DNA of 36,374 bases from an uncultured Aureispira sp. (GTDB lineage Bacteria; Bacteroidota; Bacteroidia; Chitinophagales; Saprospiraceae), in NCBI GenBank assembly GCA_905480485.1, contig CAJQQM010000185.1, positions 1 through 36,374 of the forward strand, given 5' to 3'. Shown here piece after piece: positions 1 through 7,619 of the stretch (positions are counted from its first letter, which is position 1; each line of letters opens with the position of its first letter). The notes beneath the pieces are model-generated. The model was not told the DNA's origin, did no database searches, and saw only the letters and a list, made by a program, of their open reading frames with translations. A program made the position numbers and the translations under genes.

Positions 1-108
1 ATACCGATAGATCTAGGTGATTTTGCTGCAGGTTCTTATATGGTTAAAGTGATAAACAGATCAAATAATACGGTTCATCTACAAAAAATCATCAAAAATA
101 GGAACTAA
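1..108 (+). CDS. C-terminal end of a secreted protein with a type IX (type A) sorting domain, 5' truncated
   Basis: The window opens inside a gene. The frame starting at base 1 is open for 35 codons and stops with TAA. The visible residues run IDLGDFAAGSYMVKV and finish with LQKIIKNRN. The pattern 'L..(L/F)..G.Y.(V/L)(R/K)(V/I)..' followed by a short basic tail ending in K(I/L)(I/V) is the classical end of a type A sorting domain, which directs cargo across the outer membrane through the type IX secretion system in Bacteroidota. The function of the passenger part is not visible. A hairpin terminator follows 30 bases downstream, so this is the end of a transcription unit. I am confident of the domain class and say nothing about the protein's role. 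Confidence 0.8.
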   Translation: MPIDLGDFAAGSYMVKVINRSNNTVHLQKIIKNRN

Positions 109-137
109 AAACATTTCTTTACTGTATCTAGAAAAGA

Positions 138-168
138 AAAAGCACTGGTGCATCCAGTGTTTTTTTTG
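138..168 (+). terminator. Intrinsic terminator after the truncated cargo gene
   Basis: CACTGG and CCAGTG form a 6-bp perfect stem, extended outward by G-T and A-T pairs, around the loop TGCAT. A run of eight T follows directly. This is a textbook Rho-independent terminator for the plus-strand gene ending at 108. Only about 25 bases separate it from the next ATG, so the downstream gene must rely on read-through or on a promoter overlapping the hairpin. Confidence 0.8.
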
Positions 169-191
169 TTCAAAATCTAAACGATAATAGC

Positions 192-638
192 ATGCAATAC
201 GAAGAAAAACAATACGGACGAATATTTGTACTAGTCAATAGCCTATTTGTATTATTAGTAGCACTATCTTCTATCTTCTCAGATACTATTCAAAACATCG
301 ACACTAGGCTGCTGATAAGCTATTTTATTTTGATGACCTTCATTACAGCATTATTTTACAAACTACAGGTTACAGTTACTAGTAGCTGTATACAACTTCG
401 TTTTGGTGTCGGGCTAATCCAAAAGAAAATTGAATTAGATGCGGTTGCATCGGTCATAGAAGTTAAGAATAAATGGTGGCATGGATGGGGCATTAGAAGA
501 CTTCCCAATACTTGGATGTGGAATATTGATGGTCTGACTGCTGTGGAAATTTCTTACAAAGACTCCCCCAATAAATTTAGGATAGGCTGTGTAGACAGTC
601 TTCGTCTTAAACAAGAAATTGTTAAAAGACTGCAGTAG
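192..638 (+). CDS. Small membrane protein with two N-terminal helices and a PH-like C-terminal domain
   Basis: The 148-residue protein has two hydrophobic segments (about residues 10-29 and 40-57), followed by a soluble beta-rich part. That part contains GWGIRRLPNTWMWNIDGLTA, a pattern (W..GWGIR..P..W.(W/Y)N..G..AVEI) seen in Bacteroidota membrane proteins carrying a bacterial PH-like domain. The C-terminal part, FRIGCVDSLRLKQEI, fits the last strand and helix of such a fold. The likely location is the inner membrane with the domain in the cytosol. Its role is unknown. It ends 7 bases from the stop codon of the convergent gene at 646, and I see no hairpin between them. The start is ATG, and no clear ribosome binding site was noted. 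I am confident it is a real gene; the PH-like assignment is by motif memory only. Confidence 0.75.
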   Translation: MQYEEKQYGRIFVLVNSLFVLLVALSSIFSDTIQNIDTRLLISYFILMTFITALFYKLQVTVTSSCIQLRFGVGLIQKKIELDAVASVIEVKNKWWHGWGIRRLPNTWMWNIDGLTAVEISYKDSPNKFRIGCVDSLRLKQEIVKRLQ

Positions 639-645
639 TTAGTGT

Positions 646-1992
646 CTATAACTTGACAATTTTTTGGACATTATTTTTTGTTCTGAGAAAATAAACGCCC
701 CCCTCGAGGGTACTTAAATCTAAAGCGGCATAAAACTGAAAAACTTCTACAGGGAATTTATCTAAAGAAACAACGGTTCCCTGCGCATTGAGTAGATAAA
801 GGGTACTAAGCTCATCGAGGCTAGCAATAATTTGAATTTTATCCTTAAATGGATTAGGGAATACTTCAATTTTCTGATAACCATTAAGTTGTATGGTTAG
901 AACTTTAGAAAAACCATACTGTCCATTGGTAGCTACATGTTTGAGTCTGTAATAAGACCTTCCTGCCAAAGGATTATTGTCTATTATGGCATAATGCTGT
1001 TGTTCAACACTGTTGTTATTACCTTCTATTTGGGCAATAGCTAGCCAGCTTTGAGCATCGTGTGAACGCTCAAGTACAAAAAAAGCATGATTGGTTTCGG
1101 TTTCGGTAGTCCACTGCAACAAAACACGGCTTTCCTCCATTAGCTGTGCCTTAAATAAACTGAGTTCGATTGGCAATGCATTTAAGGTACCTGTTTGGTT
1201 GAAATCACAAATAAAGGTGCTATCATCATCAAAACTGGTTTCGGAAACAGGGGCATTGTAGTAGGCGTCATTCAAATCGACAAAATCACTACCACCAACA
1301 TTAATCGTAGGAGCAAAACCACTTGTATCACATATATTCGTACATTCAAAAGAGGAAGGCCTACCGGTGGGGTTGGCATCGACATCAATCATTGGCGCCT
1401 GAAAATAGCCACAACAATCTAGAGTGCCGCCATGTACTTTGAGTACATTTCCGACGAAAATACTGTCATTATTACAAATATAATGATCAAGGTGTATTTG
1501 ATCGTTAACATAAATTTTGGCACCAACATGATTTATCAATAGCCCTGCAGCACAATTATTTCCAATCTGAAAATCGTCATTACAAGTAATAGAGCCAAAA
1601 TTTTGAATTTGAGGAAGACCCATTGTTGGAGTACAGCCATTGGCAGGTTTAACCTCCAGGTCATTGACGCGTAAATTACCGTAAACCAATAATAATCCTT
1701 CTTCAATGCCACCTCTACCAATTCGAAGGTTGTGTTTTCCTCCAATAGATACGGCAGCACTACCAGCTGTTATTATCATAGTTCCTAAAATATCCTGGCT
1801 GATATTGTAGTTGATTTGGTGGCGAATAATAATCGAATCAGTTGCAGGTAAAGGACTTGGCGGTACATTAGGATACCAGCATACAGGGTTACTCCAGTCT
1901 CCGTCTGCAATGGTTTGGTAGTTGGTTTGCGCCAGCATATTTGTCATCGAACAATAGAAAATGAACAAGAATAGAGATATAGATTTTCCCAT
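646..1992 (-). CDS. Secreted protein with a type IX (type A) C-terminal sorting domain
   Basis: The 448-residue protein has a signal peptide (residues 1-21, ending MLA before Q), so it is exported by Sec. The mature part opens with YQTIADGDWSNPVCW, a G-D-W...W motif typical of the N-terminal repeats of Bacteroidota adhesin-like proteins. A beta-strand-rich stretch follows (about 45-270). Then comes a fibronectin-III-like region, starting LPIELSLFKA and containing LLQWTTETETNHAFFVLERS, a pairing that very commonly precedes sorting domains. The last 75 residues (VFPNPFKDKI... GGVYFLRTKNNVQKIVKL) are a full type A sorting domain. The protein is thus predicted to cross the outer membrane by type IX secretion and be surface-anchored or released. 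No enzyme motif is visible. Its N-terminal motif recurs in the gene at 34162. Confidence 0.85.
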   Translation of the reverse strand: MGKSISLFLFIFYCSMTNMLAQTNYQTIADGDWSNPVCWYPNVPPSPLPATDSIIIRHQINYNISQDILGTMIITAGSAAVSIGGKHNLRIGRGGIEEGLLLVYGNLRVNDLEVKPANGCTPTMGLPQIQNFGSITCNDDFQIGNNCAAGLLINHVGAKIYVNDQIHLDHYICNNDSIFVGNVLKVHGGTLDCCGYFQAPMIDVDANPTGRPSSFECTNICDTSGFAPTINVGGSDFVDLNDAYYNAPVSETSFDDDSTFICDFNQTGTLNALPIELSLFKAQLMEESRVLLQWTTETETNHAFFVLERSHDAQSWLAIAQIEGNNNSVEQQHYAIIDNNPLAGRSYYRLKHVATNGQYGFSKVLTIQLNGYQKIEVFPNPFKDKIQIIASLDELSTLYLLNAQGTVVSLDKFPVEVFQFYAALDLSTLEGGVYFLRTKNNVQKIVKL

Positions 1993-2165
1993 TTTTTAGC
2001 ATTTAGCGTTAATCAATAGAATGCTGTTTTCTTTGTTAAAATAGGTGGTAGGAATCATTAAATTTAAGTAAAATAACTAAAAATCAGTCTATTAGCTATA
2101 TTTTTTTTATAATTTAATTTTACATATAATGAATTATTAAATAAATTAAGCGGCCATCTATACGC

Positions 2166-4952
2166 CTAATGAAAGGTGTCTAGATACGTTTTTAATTGTT
2201 CTTCAACAGTCGCACGGTCAAAGCACCAGTCAGAATAAGCAATAGGAAAAGTGTTGATTCCCGCACGGTGCAATACTCGATACCGTTCAGTCCCATAAGC
2301 TTCAGAAAACATTCCCGGATAGCCAATCAAATCGATAGCAATATAATGCATGTTTTTTTTGATCAATAATTCAATTAGTGTTCCCGCTAAATGATAGCCC
2401 TTCCAATAGTGTTGGATGTTCCAGGATTTAAGAAGGGTGATGATTTCGATTAAAAAAGTATCACTGAACTTATTTTTTTTGATGGATTGCTGTTTGGGCT
2501 TAAAGCTCAGATATGCTCTCAATAAGGCATCTATTGGCAACTGATTAGCCGTCAAAGAGCAAAATAAATATTGTCCTTTTCTTGCCCTAGTAATACTCAC
2601 ATTAAAAACATCTGCTTTATTTAGATGCCTGAATGCAGCGGAATGACTATCCTTGTCTAGGGCGAAAGATAGAAACATCAAATCACGTTCTTCTCCCTGA
2701 AAACTGTAAGCAGTACCAACACTTAAATGATGCTTTTGTATTTGCTCTAAGCTAAATTGTTGAACAACAAGTGCGCTGAGTAATTCTACTTGAGCTCTGA
2801 AGGGAGACAAAATACCTAAGCTAGAGCATGTTGTATCACTTAGCTGCTGTTCCTCTTTAATTATTGCTGCGATGGTCTCTATTAATTTGTCTGCTTCCTT
2901 GGGGTTCGTTCCATCTTTAATTCGTTTGCCTTGGCATTGAATCCAATAGAGTCCTGGTGTATCGTCGTCGGGGCGTGCCGTCATAATTTTGAGGTCATCA
3001 TCATAAAAATGCTTATTGCTGAAGGCAATAATAGGCGGTATAGACCGATAATGCTCATTTAGCGTACTAATTTGGGAGCCATCTTTTAGGGCCCTAATCA
3101 CAAAGTCAAGGATGCTGTACCGACGGTAATTTAGTATTGTGCTGGGCAATTGTTGTAGCTGGTATTTGTGCTTGTATATATTTTGCAAACTATCAGACAA
3201 AAAAGATATATGTCTGAGTTGTTCGGGGTCACCGGCAAATACTACTTTCTTTGCCCGTTGAATCAGCGGCAAACAACTTGCTATATCACACTGTGTGGCT
3301 TCATCTATAATCAACAAATCTACCATCTCTCTTTGAAAAGGTAAGACATTTTTGATTTCAGATATTTTGGTTAACCATATAGGAAAGGCTTTAAAAATAT
3401 TTTCAAAGTTAATACTTTCAAATATTTTAGCCCTTTGAGTATCACTTGCCAATTTCATAGCCTCATAAAAAGACTTTAAGTCTTGCCAGTGGTTTTGAAC
3501 GGCTTGATTTACTTGATGAATATAATTGAGCTTAATAAAGGTATTAATGGCATCAATTTGCTGGGTTTCAATAGTATTAAATTGTTCCGAATATTCCCAT
3601 AAGGGGGTCGATATTTTTTGTTTTATTTGCCAATACAATGTTTTAACTTTAGATCCAAAAGATGCATCTTTTTGAGCAAGAACAGCACCACGATGTAATT
3701 CTAAATCAATTTCTTTTTCCATTTTTTTAATAAGCTGGGCAATAACTTTTCGTCTTTTTTTAATGGAGTTTTCCGATTCTTCAAGCCTTTCTGATAAGCT
3801 TTGGGATTTGTTGGAGAATTGTAAACCAAGACTTTTAACCAAATATGGGATTAATCTTTTTTTAGTAATTAGTGCTTTAATATGCCGTCTAAGTGCTGTT
3901 GCATAGCTTCTTTGTCTTCCCCCTCTAACCGTTGCATGTTCGTTTTCAAGCTGTTGGCTTATTTTGTTTTTTATGACATCTACAGCTTCATTTGTCCGTG
4001 ATGCAATCAGCACAGATTTGCCTCGAATCATGTGTTCGATGGCTATCGCACCAATTGTGAATGTTTTGCCAGTTCCCGGAGGCCCTACAATCATGGTCAA
4101 TGTATTAGATGCTGCTGAGGCAACTAAATCTTGTTGTGCCTGGTTAAGAATCATAGGCAAGGCAGAAAGTTGCTCTGGCGAAGGACTAACAGGCGCATTG
4201 AAATGTGGGTCGAGTAACACTTTTAAAGGGGGCGATAGTTGAGCTGTAGTAGCTAAGCGTTCAAGTTCGTTTAAAACACCTCTTGTATCGTATGATTTTT
4301 TGAGTACCGCAATAGCACTGACAGCTAGCAAGCTGGTGGATGGATTTTTTCTTCTAGTTAGTTGACGCAATCGTTTTTTTGCCCAATCGTATGATTCTAA
4401 GTTTGGATAGGTCAAAAGAGCGGAACTATCAAGCTCCGGCAGGTGTTTTTTTAGCAGTTGACGAAGGCCGGAAAGTGCCTCAAAAGGCAGGAAGTCTACC
4501 GGTAAATCGAGGTAGATAGGATCCTCCAAAAAATCATTTATCTTCTCATCAATTAACGATTTTAGGAGTGGTAGGTTGAGCTGCCTTTCTTGTGCATTTA
4601 TCGATAAAAATGCCTCCTCTTCTACAAATTCTAATTTAGCAGGATAATAAAACAAGGGAGCAAATATTTTCACCTTTTTACCTTGTGCATCTAAGACGTA
4701 GCCTCCAATAAAAAAACTCGCATAAATAAACTCCTTTTCTTTGGCGAATAGTTGCATAGTTTTACTAATCTGAACCGCATGTTGATAAGGAATAGATATG
4801 TATGGAATTTGTCCATTGATGAGTTCTTCTTTTAGTTCAATATAGAGCTGATCTTCCACTTTTTTGCTCGAAAAATCTAATAAAACAGTAGTTCGGTTAT
4901 CGGAACGATAACATTCCCAGAAATAACTAATTAAAGGATGTTTTGAAAGCAT
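2166..4952 (-). CDS. SF1 (UPF1/Dna2-type) helicase with a C-terminal nuclease-like domain
   Basis: The 928-residue protein carries the complete helicase motif set. These are Walker A GPPGTGKT (290-297), Walker B LLIIDEATQ (546-554), motif III FAGDPEQL (572-579), motif IV NEHYRS (632-637), motif V GTAYSFQGEE (746-755) and motif VI NVSITRARKG (784-793). The DEAT-Q box and the domain spacing place it in the SF1B UPF1/Dna2-like branch (AAA_11/AAA_12). A coiled, lysine- and glutamine-rich insert (about 380-500) separates motifs I and II. The 270 N-terminal residues are unassigned. The last ~95 residues (IAIDLIGYPG, then GTERYRVLHRAGI, PIAYSDW) look like the restriction-endonuclease-fold tails found on related helicases, but I see no clean (D/E)-x-K, so activity is uncertain. 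It stands alone on its strand, 2.7 kb from the end of recB. DNA or RNA unwinding is expected from the family; repair versus phage-defence use cannot be decided here. Confidence 0.85.
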   Translation of the reverse strand: MLSKHPLISYFWECYRSDNRTTVLLDFSSKKVEDQLYIELKEELINGQIPYISIPYQHAVQISKTMQLFAKEKEFIYASFFIGGYVLDAQGKKVKIFAPLFYYPAKLEFVEEEAFLSINAQERQLNLPLLKSLIDEKINDFLEDPIYLDLPVDFLPFEALSGLRQLLKKHLPELDSSALLTYPNLESYDWAKKRLRQLTRRKNPSTSLLAVSAIAVLKKSYDTRGVLNELERLATTAQLSPPLKVLLDPHFNAPVSPSPEQLSALPMILNQAQQDLVASAASNTLTMIVGPPGTGKTFTIGAIAIEHMIRGKSVLIASRTNEAVDVIKNKISQQLENEHATVRGGRQRSYATALRRHIKALITKKRLIPYLVKSLGLQFSNKSQSLSERLEESENSIKKRRKVIAQLIKKMEKEIDLELHRGAVLAQKDASFGSKVKTLYWQIKQKISTPLWEYSEQFNTIETQQIDAINTFIKLNYIHQVNQAVQNHWQDLKSFYEAMKLASDTQRAKIFESINFENIFKAFPIWLTKISEIKNVLPFQREMVDLLIIDEATQCDIASCLPLIQRAKKVVFAGDPEQLRHISFLSDSLQNIYKHKYQLQQLPSTILNYRRYSILDFVIRALKDGSQISTLNEHYRSIPPIIAFSNKHFYDDDLKIMTARPDDDTPGLYWIQCQGKRIKDGTNPKEADKLIETIAAIIKEEQQLSDTTCSSLGILSPFRAQVELLSALVVQQFSLEQIQKHHLSVGTAYSFQGEERDLMFLSFALDKDSHSAAFRHLNKADVFNVSITRARKGQYLFCSLTANQLPIDALLRAYLSFKPKQQSIKKNKFSDTFLIEIITLLKSWNIQHYWKGYHLAGTLIELLIKKNMHYIAIDLIGYPGMFSEAYGTERYRVLHRAGINTFPIAYSDWCFDRATVEEQLKTYLDTFH

Positions 4953-5116
4953 ATTAAAGATAATTGATGATATAAAAAGGACCTATAATATATCAATTTA
5001 TTTGTCAACATGGATGATTTTTTTTAACATTTAAAAAAACCTTCAAATTTGATATTATTAATTAAAAATTTTTATTTTAGAATATTAGATATTCAAAAAA
5101 TTTAGGAACTCAAATT

Positions 5117-6598
5117 ATGGCTTCAATATTCATCGGTATCATTGCATGTATTCTGCCTAGCTTGCTAAGGGCTCAATGGACGCCTTATGGCAATACGATT
5201 CTTTCTGCTTTTGTAGAAGATGCCTGTGGTAGTGCTGCAGCAATAAGCGATAGCGGTCAAATAATTGCCGTGGGGTATCCCTTTCATGATTTAGCCGGCA
5301 ATAATGCTGGAAAAGTTCAGTTGTTCAGCCTTTCTAACGGTACTTGGGCTTTTTATGGACAGGCGCTTTATGGCGCTAGTTCCAACAGTCGGGCAGGTTC
5401 GGCAGTTGCGCTCAATAAGTCAGGCTCAATTGTTGCCGTTGGTTCTCCTTACAATGCTTCTAATGGAGCACAATCAGGACAAGTTGAAGTCTATCAGTTT
5501 TTGGCTAATTCTTGGGTTCAGATAGGTCCTGATATTGCAGGAGAAGCTGCTTTAGATCAGTCAGGGGCAGCTATTTGTTTGAGTGATACGGGTACTATTT
5601 TAGCGGTTGGCGCCCGATTTAATGATGGGAATGGTGCTAATTCGGGACAAGTGCGTGTTTTTCAGTACCTTAATAGTAGCTGGGTGCAGCTGGGGAATGA
5701 TATAGATGGCGAAATGGCTGGCGATCAATTCGGATCGTCTGTAAGTCTTAGTGGCGATGGAACGATCGTGGCGATTGGGGCTCCTTTTAATGCAGGAAAT
5801 GGCGCACAGTCGGGCCAAGTCCGCATATTTGAATGGGTTAATAATACCTGGCAGCAACTTGGAGCTGATATTGACGGGGAATGGGCTGGTGAACAAACTG
5901 GAACAGCGGTAGACTTGTCGGCTGATGGCATGCGTTTAGTAGTTGGTGCTGTCTTGAACGATGATGCAGGTTCGAATGCAGGTCAGGTTAGGGTATTTGA
6001 ATACACAGGGAGTACTTGGCAACAAATAGGCAGCGACCTAAACGGTTCTACAGCCGAAGACGCTTTTGGTGCCGCTGTTTCGATCAATGCCTCTGGTCAA
6101 ATAATTGCCGTTGGAGCGCCAAATTATGATGCGCCTTTGATGGATGCAGGGCAGGTGCGCGTATACCAATTAGATAGTTTTTCATGGCAAGACCTCGGGG
6201 CGCCTATTGAGGTGATTTTTCCCAATGAATTGTCTGGTACTACAGTGGCTTTGAGTAGGGACGGAGGCAGTATAGTGGTTGGGGCACCTGGTTATAGTAG
6301 CGAAAGGGGAGCACTTAGGGCGTATCGAAACCCTTCTTATCTACCAATAAGCAACATTCAAGAAGCTTTAGCGATCCGCTTAAAGACGCTGTCAACAAAT
6401 GTATACCGTTTTATGCTCCCTAAGGACAAAATTTATAGGATTGAAATTTATGACATGCAAGGTCGGCTGCAATTCAGTGTTCCACAATGTCATGCTCCTT
6501 TTTATGACTGGGAGGCTTCCCTTTGTCCTGTTGGTTTGTATGCCATCAGAATAACAGAAGGCAAACAGCATTGGACCTCTTTGGTTCAAGTTCGATAA
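5117..6598 (+). CDS. Secreted seven-repeat FG-GAP beta-propeller protein with a probable type IX sorting domain
   Basis: The 493-residue protein begins with a signal peptide (about 1-20, ...LLRAQ). Seven tandem repeats of about 56 residues follow, covering roughly residues 33-420. Each repeat has the pattern 'D.fG.aVslS.dG..iavGAP...G..aGqVRvf......W.qlG.di.Ge', the FG-GAP/integrin-alpha type. Seven repeats is the number needed to close one seven-bladed propeller. Repeats 3 to 5 are the most alike; repeat 7 is shortened. The remaining ~75 residues (YRFMLPKDKIYRIEIYDMQG, ...CPVGLYAIRI) resemble a type A sorting domain, though with a Cys pair and a weak end. It is a predicted surface or secreted protein, possibly adhesive; its ligand is unknown. 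It stands between divergent and convergent neighbours and ends at a strong hairpin. Confidence 0.8.
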   Translation: MASIFIGIIACILPSLLRAQWTPYGNTILSAFVEDACGSAAAISDSGQIIAVGYPFHDLAGNNAGKVQLFSLSNGTWAFYGQALYGASSNSRAGSAVALNKSGSIVAVGSPYNASNGAQSGQVEVYQFLANSWVQIGPDIAGEAALDQSGAAICLSDTGTILAVGARFNDGNGANSGQVRVFQYLNSSWVQLGNDIDGEMAGDQFGSSVSLSGDGTIVAIGAPFNAGNGAQSGQVRIFEWVNNTWQQLGADIDGEWAGEQTGTAVDLSADGMRLVVGAVLNDDAGSNAGQVRVFEYTGSTWQQIGSDLNGSTAEDAFGAAVSINASGQIIAVGAPNYDAPLMDAGQVRVYQLDSFSWQDLGAPIEVIFPNELSGTTVALSRDGGSIVVGAPGYSSERGALRAYRNPSYLPISNIQEALAIRLKTLSTNVYRFMLPKDKIYRIEIYDMQGRLQFSVPQCHAPFYDWEASLCPVGLYAIRITEGKQHWTSLVQVR

Positions 6599-6612
6599 AG
6601 TTTTATCATAAT

Positions 6613-6663
6613 CTCCACAAAAAAAGAGCAACTGCTTGTAGCAGTTGCTCTTTTTTTGTGGAG
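6613..6663. terminator. Bidirectional terminator: perfect 24-bp inverted repeat
   Basis: The arms CTCCACAAAAAAAGAGCAAC... (6613-6636) and their exact reverse complement (6640-6663) enclose a 3-base loop. The GC-richer core (GAGCAACTGCT) is followed on both strands by a run of seven T, so the hairpin can end transcription both from the propeller gene (stop at 6598, plus strand) and from the lipoprotein gene (stop at 6677, minus strand). Its placement between two convergent stop codons supports this role. Confidence 0.9.
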
Positions 6664-6676
6664 TCGAATTGAAAGA

Positions 6677-7531
6677 CTACATATTGAGCAAATCGTTACG
6701 AACCGTTTCGATTTCATTGGCTACTTCAACCAAGATTTCGTGTTCTACTTCCGAGGCTTCATGTATTTTGGTAAAGGAAGCTTCAAGTTGTTTCAATTTG
6801 TCCATTTCGTCGTGCAAACCGGCTTCGTTTTTTACTTGTTCCAACAAAATGATAAGGTTATCTAAATGCTCTCTTTGTCCAAAAATATATTCCTTAAGGT
6901 CGTTGGCAATTTGATCATCAGGTAACTGAAGAATTGATTGTGTTAGAATGTATTGCATTTCTACCCACGCACCTAACATCAATTGTGTTGCATTGTTAAT
7001 TCGCTTATTATCCGCTAGTTGTTCTTCCATGTTTTCTAGGCCTTTTTCAATGAAAATTTGCAAAGAATCTTTGTCCGAAAGAACGGCTTCAATTTTGTCA
7101 GCTACGATAGCATCAAAAATTTTGGAGGCATTAAATTTATCGGCTAATTGATGGACGGTTTGATTATAATCCATTAATTTATCGGTATTGTGATAAATGG
7201 CTTGATAGGTCATGTCCACTATATACATACCACAATTTATAGCCAATGCATCTTCTGATTCGTGTTTGTTAGCATTTTCTAAAGGTGCCAAAAGTGCTTC
7301 GTTGTAAGCAATGCCATCTTTGTTCATGTGTCCAAGTTCTTCAAGAGGCGTTGGCATATTTACATAAATCTTGAAAAACTCAAATTCTGCCATACCAGGT
7401 TGTTCCACCGCTATATCAGATGAATCGTTGTTGTTTACGGCTGTTTCAGCAGTTGATGTGTTGTTGTCAGAACATGCATATAGGCAGCATGTGAAACCCA
7501 ATAAAAAGATAAAATTCTTTAAATACTTCAT
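6677..7531 (-). CDS. Predicted lipoprotein, helical, function unknown
   Basis: With the ATG at 7531 the protein has 284 residues. A hydrophobic leader ends in the lipobox LYAC with the lipidated Cys at residue 20, so it is a predicted lipoprotein of the cell envelope. A short Asn/Ser/Thr-rich linker follows, then an almost wholly helical domain with heptad-like stretches (for example EQVKNEAGLHDEMDKLKQL). I do not recognise a named family; similar all-helical lipoproteins are common hypotheticals in Bacteroidota. The frame is open upstream to a TTG at 7555, but a near-consensus promoter lies at 7553-7583, so that TTG would fall inside the -7 element and the ATG is preferred. The gene ends 14 bases from the bidirectional terminator. 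It is a single-gene unit. Confidence 0.75.
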   Translation of the reverse strand: MKYLKNFIFLLGFTCCLYACSDNNTSTAETAVNNNDSSDIAVEQPGMAEFEFFKIYVNMPTPLEELGHMNKDGIAYNEALLAPLENANKHESEDALAINCGMYIVDMTYQAIYHNTDKLMDYNQTVHQLADKFNASKIFDAIVADKIEAVLSDKDSLQIFIEKGLENMEEQLADNKRINNATQLMLGAWVEMQYILTQSILQLPDDQIANDLKEYIFGQREHLDNLIILLEQVKNEAGLHDEMDKLKQLEASFTKIHEASEVEHEILVEVANEIETVRNDLLNM

Positions 7532-7552
7532 TTTTATAATTTTTTGTTTGCG

Positions 7553-7583
7553 CAAATATCAATTTAATTTTGATGATTTCAAA
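7553..7583 (-). promoter_or_regulatory. Bacteroidota-type promoter for the helical lipoprotein gene
   Basis: Read on the minus strand, TTTG (7580-7583) is followed by 19 bases and then GATATTTG (7553-7560). The known Bacteroidota consensus is TTTG-N19..21-TAnnTTTG, so only one base differs. Transcription would start near 7546, giving a leader of about 15 bases to the ATG at 7531. Confidence 0.6.
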
Positions 7584-7600
7584 AAATAAGACAGCTTATC
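7581..7600 (-). terminator. Probable terminator after recB
   Basis: On the minus strand GATAAG-CTGT-CTTATT forms a short hairpin (five Watson-Crick pairs plus a G-T) followed by six T. It lies 20 bases past the recB stop codon. The stem is weak, and its T-run overlaps the -33 box of the next promoter, so it may be leaky. Confidence 0.45.
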
Positions 7601-7619
7601 AACGTATTCTTAGACACAT

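Noticed and set aside
5600-5931. Antisense frames of 68-98 codons inside the propeller gene
   Set aside because: They arise from the repeat periodicity and codon bias of the real gene on the plus strand and have no start context or family.
7553-7555. TTG as the start of the helical lipoprotein gene (eight extra residues)
   Set aside because: It lies inside the -7 box of a near-consensus promoter, and the leader reads naturally from the ATG at 7531.
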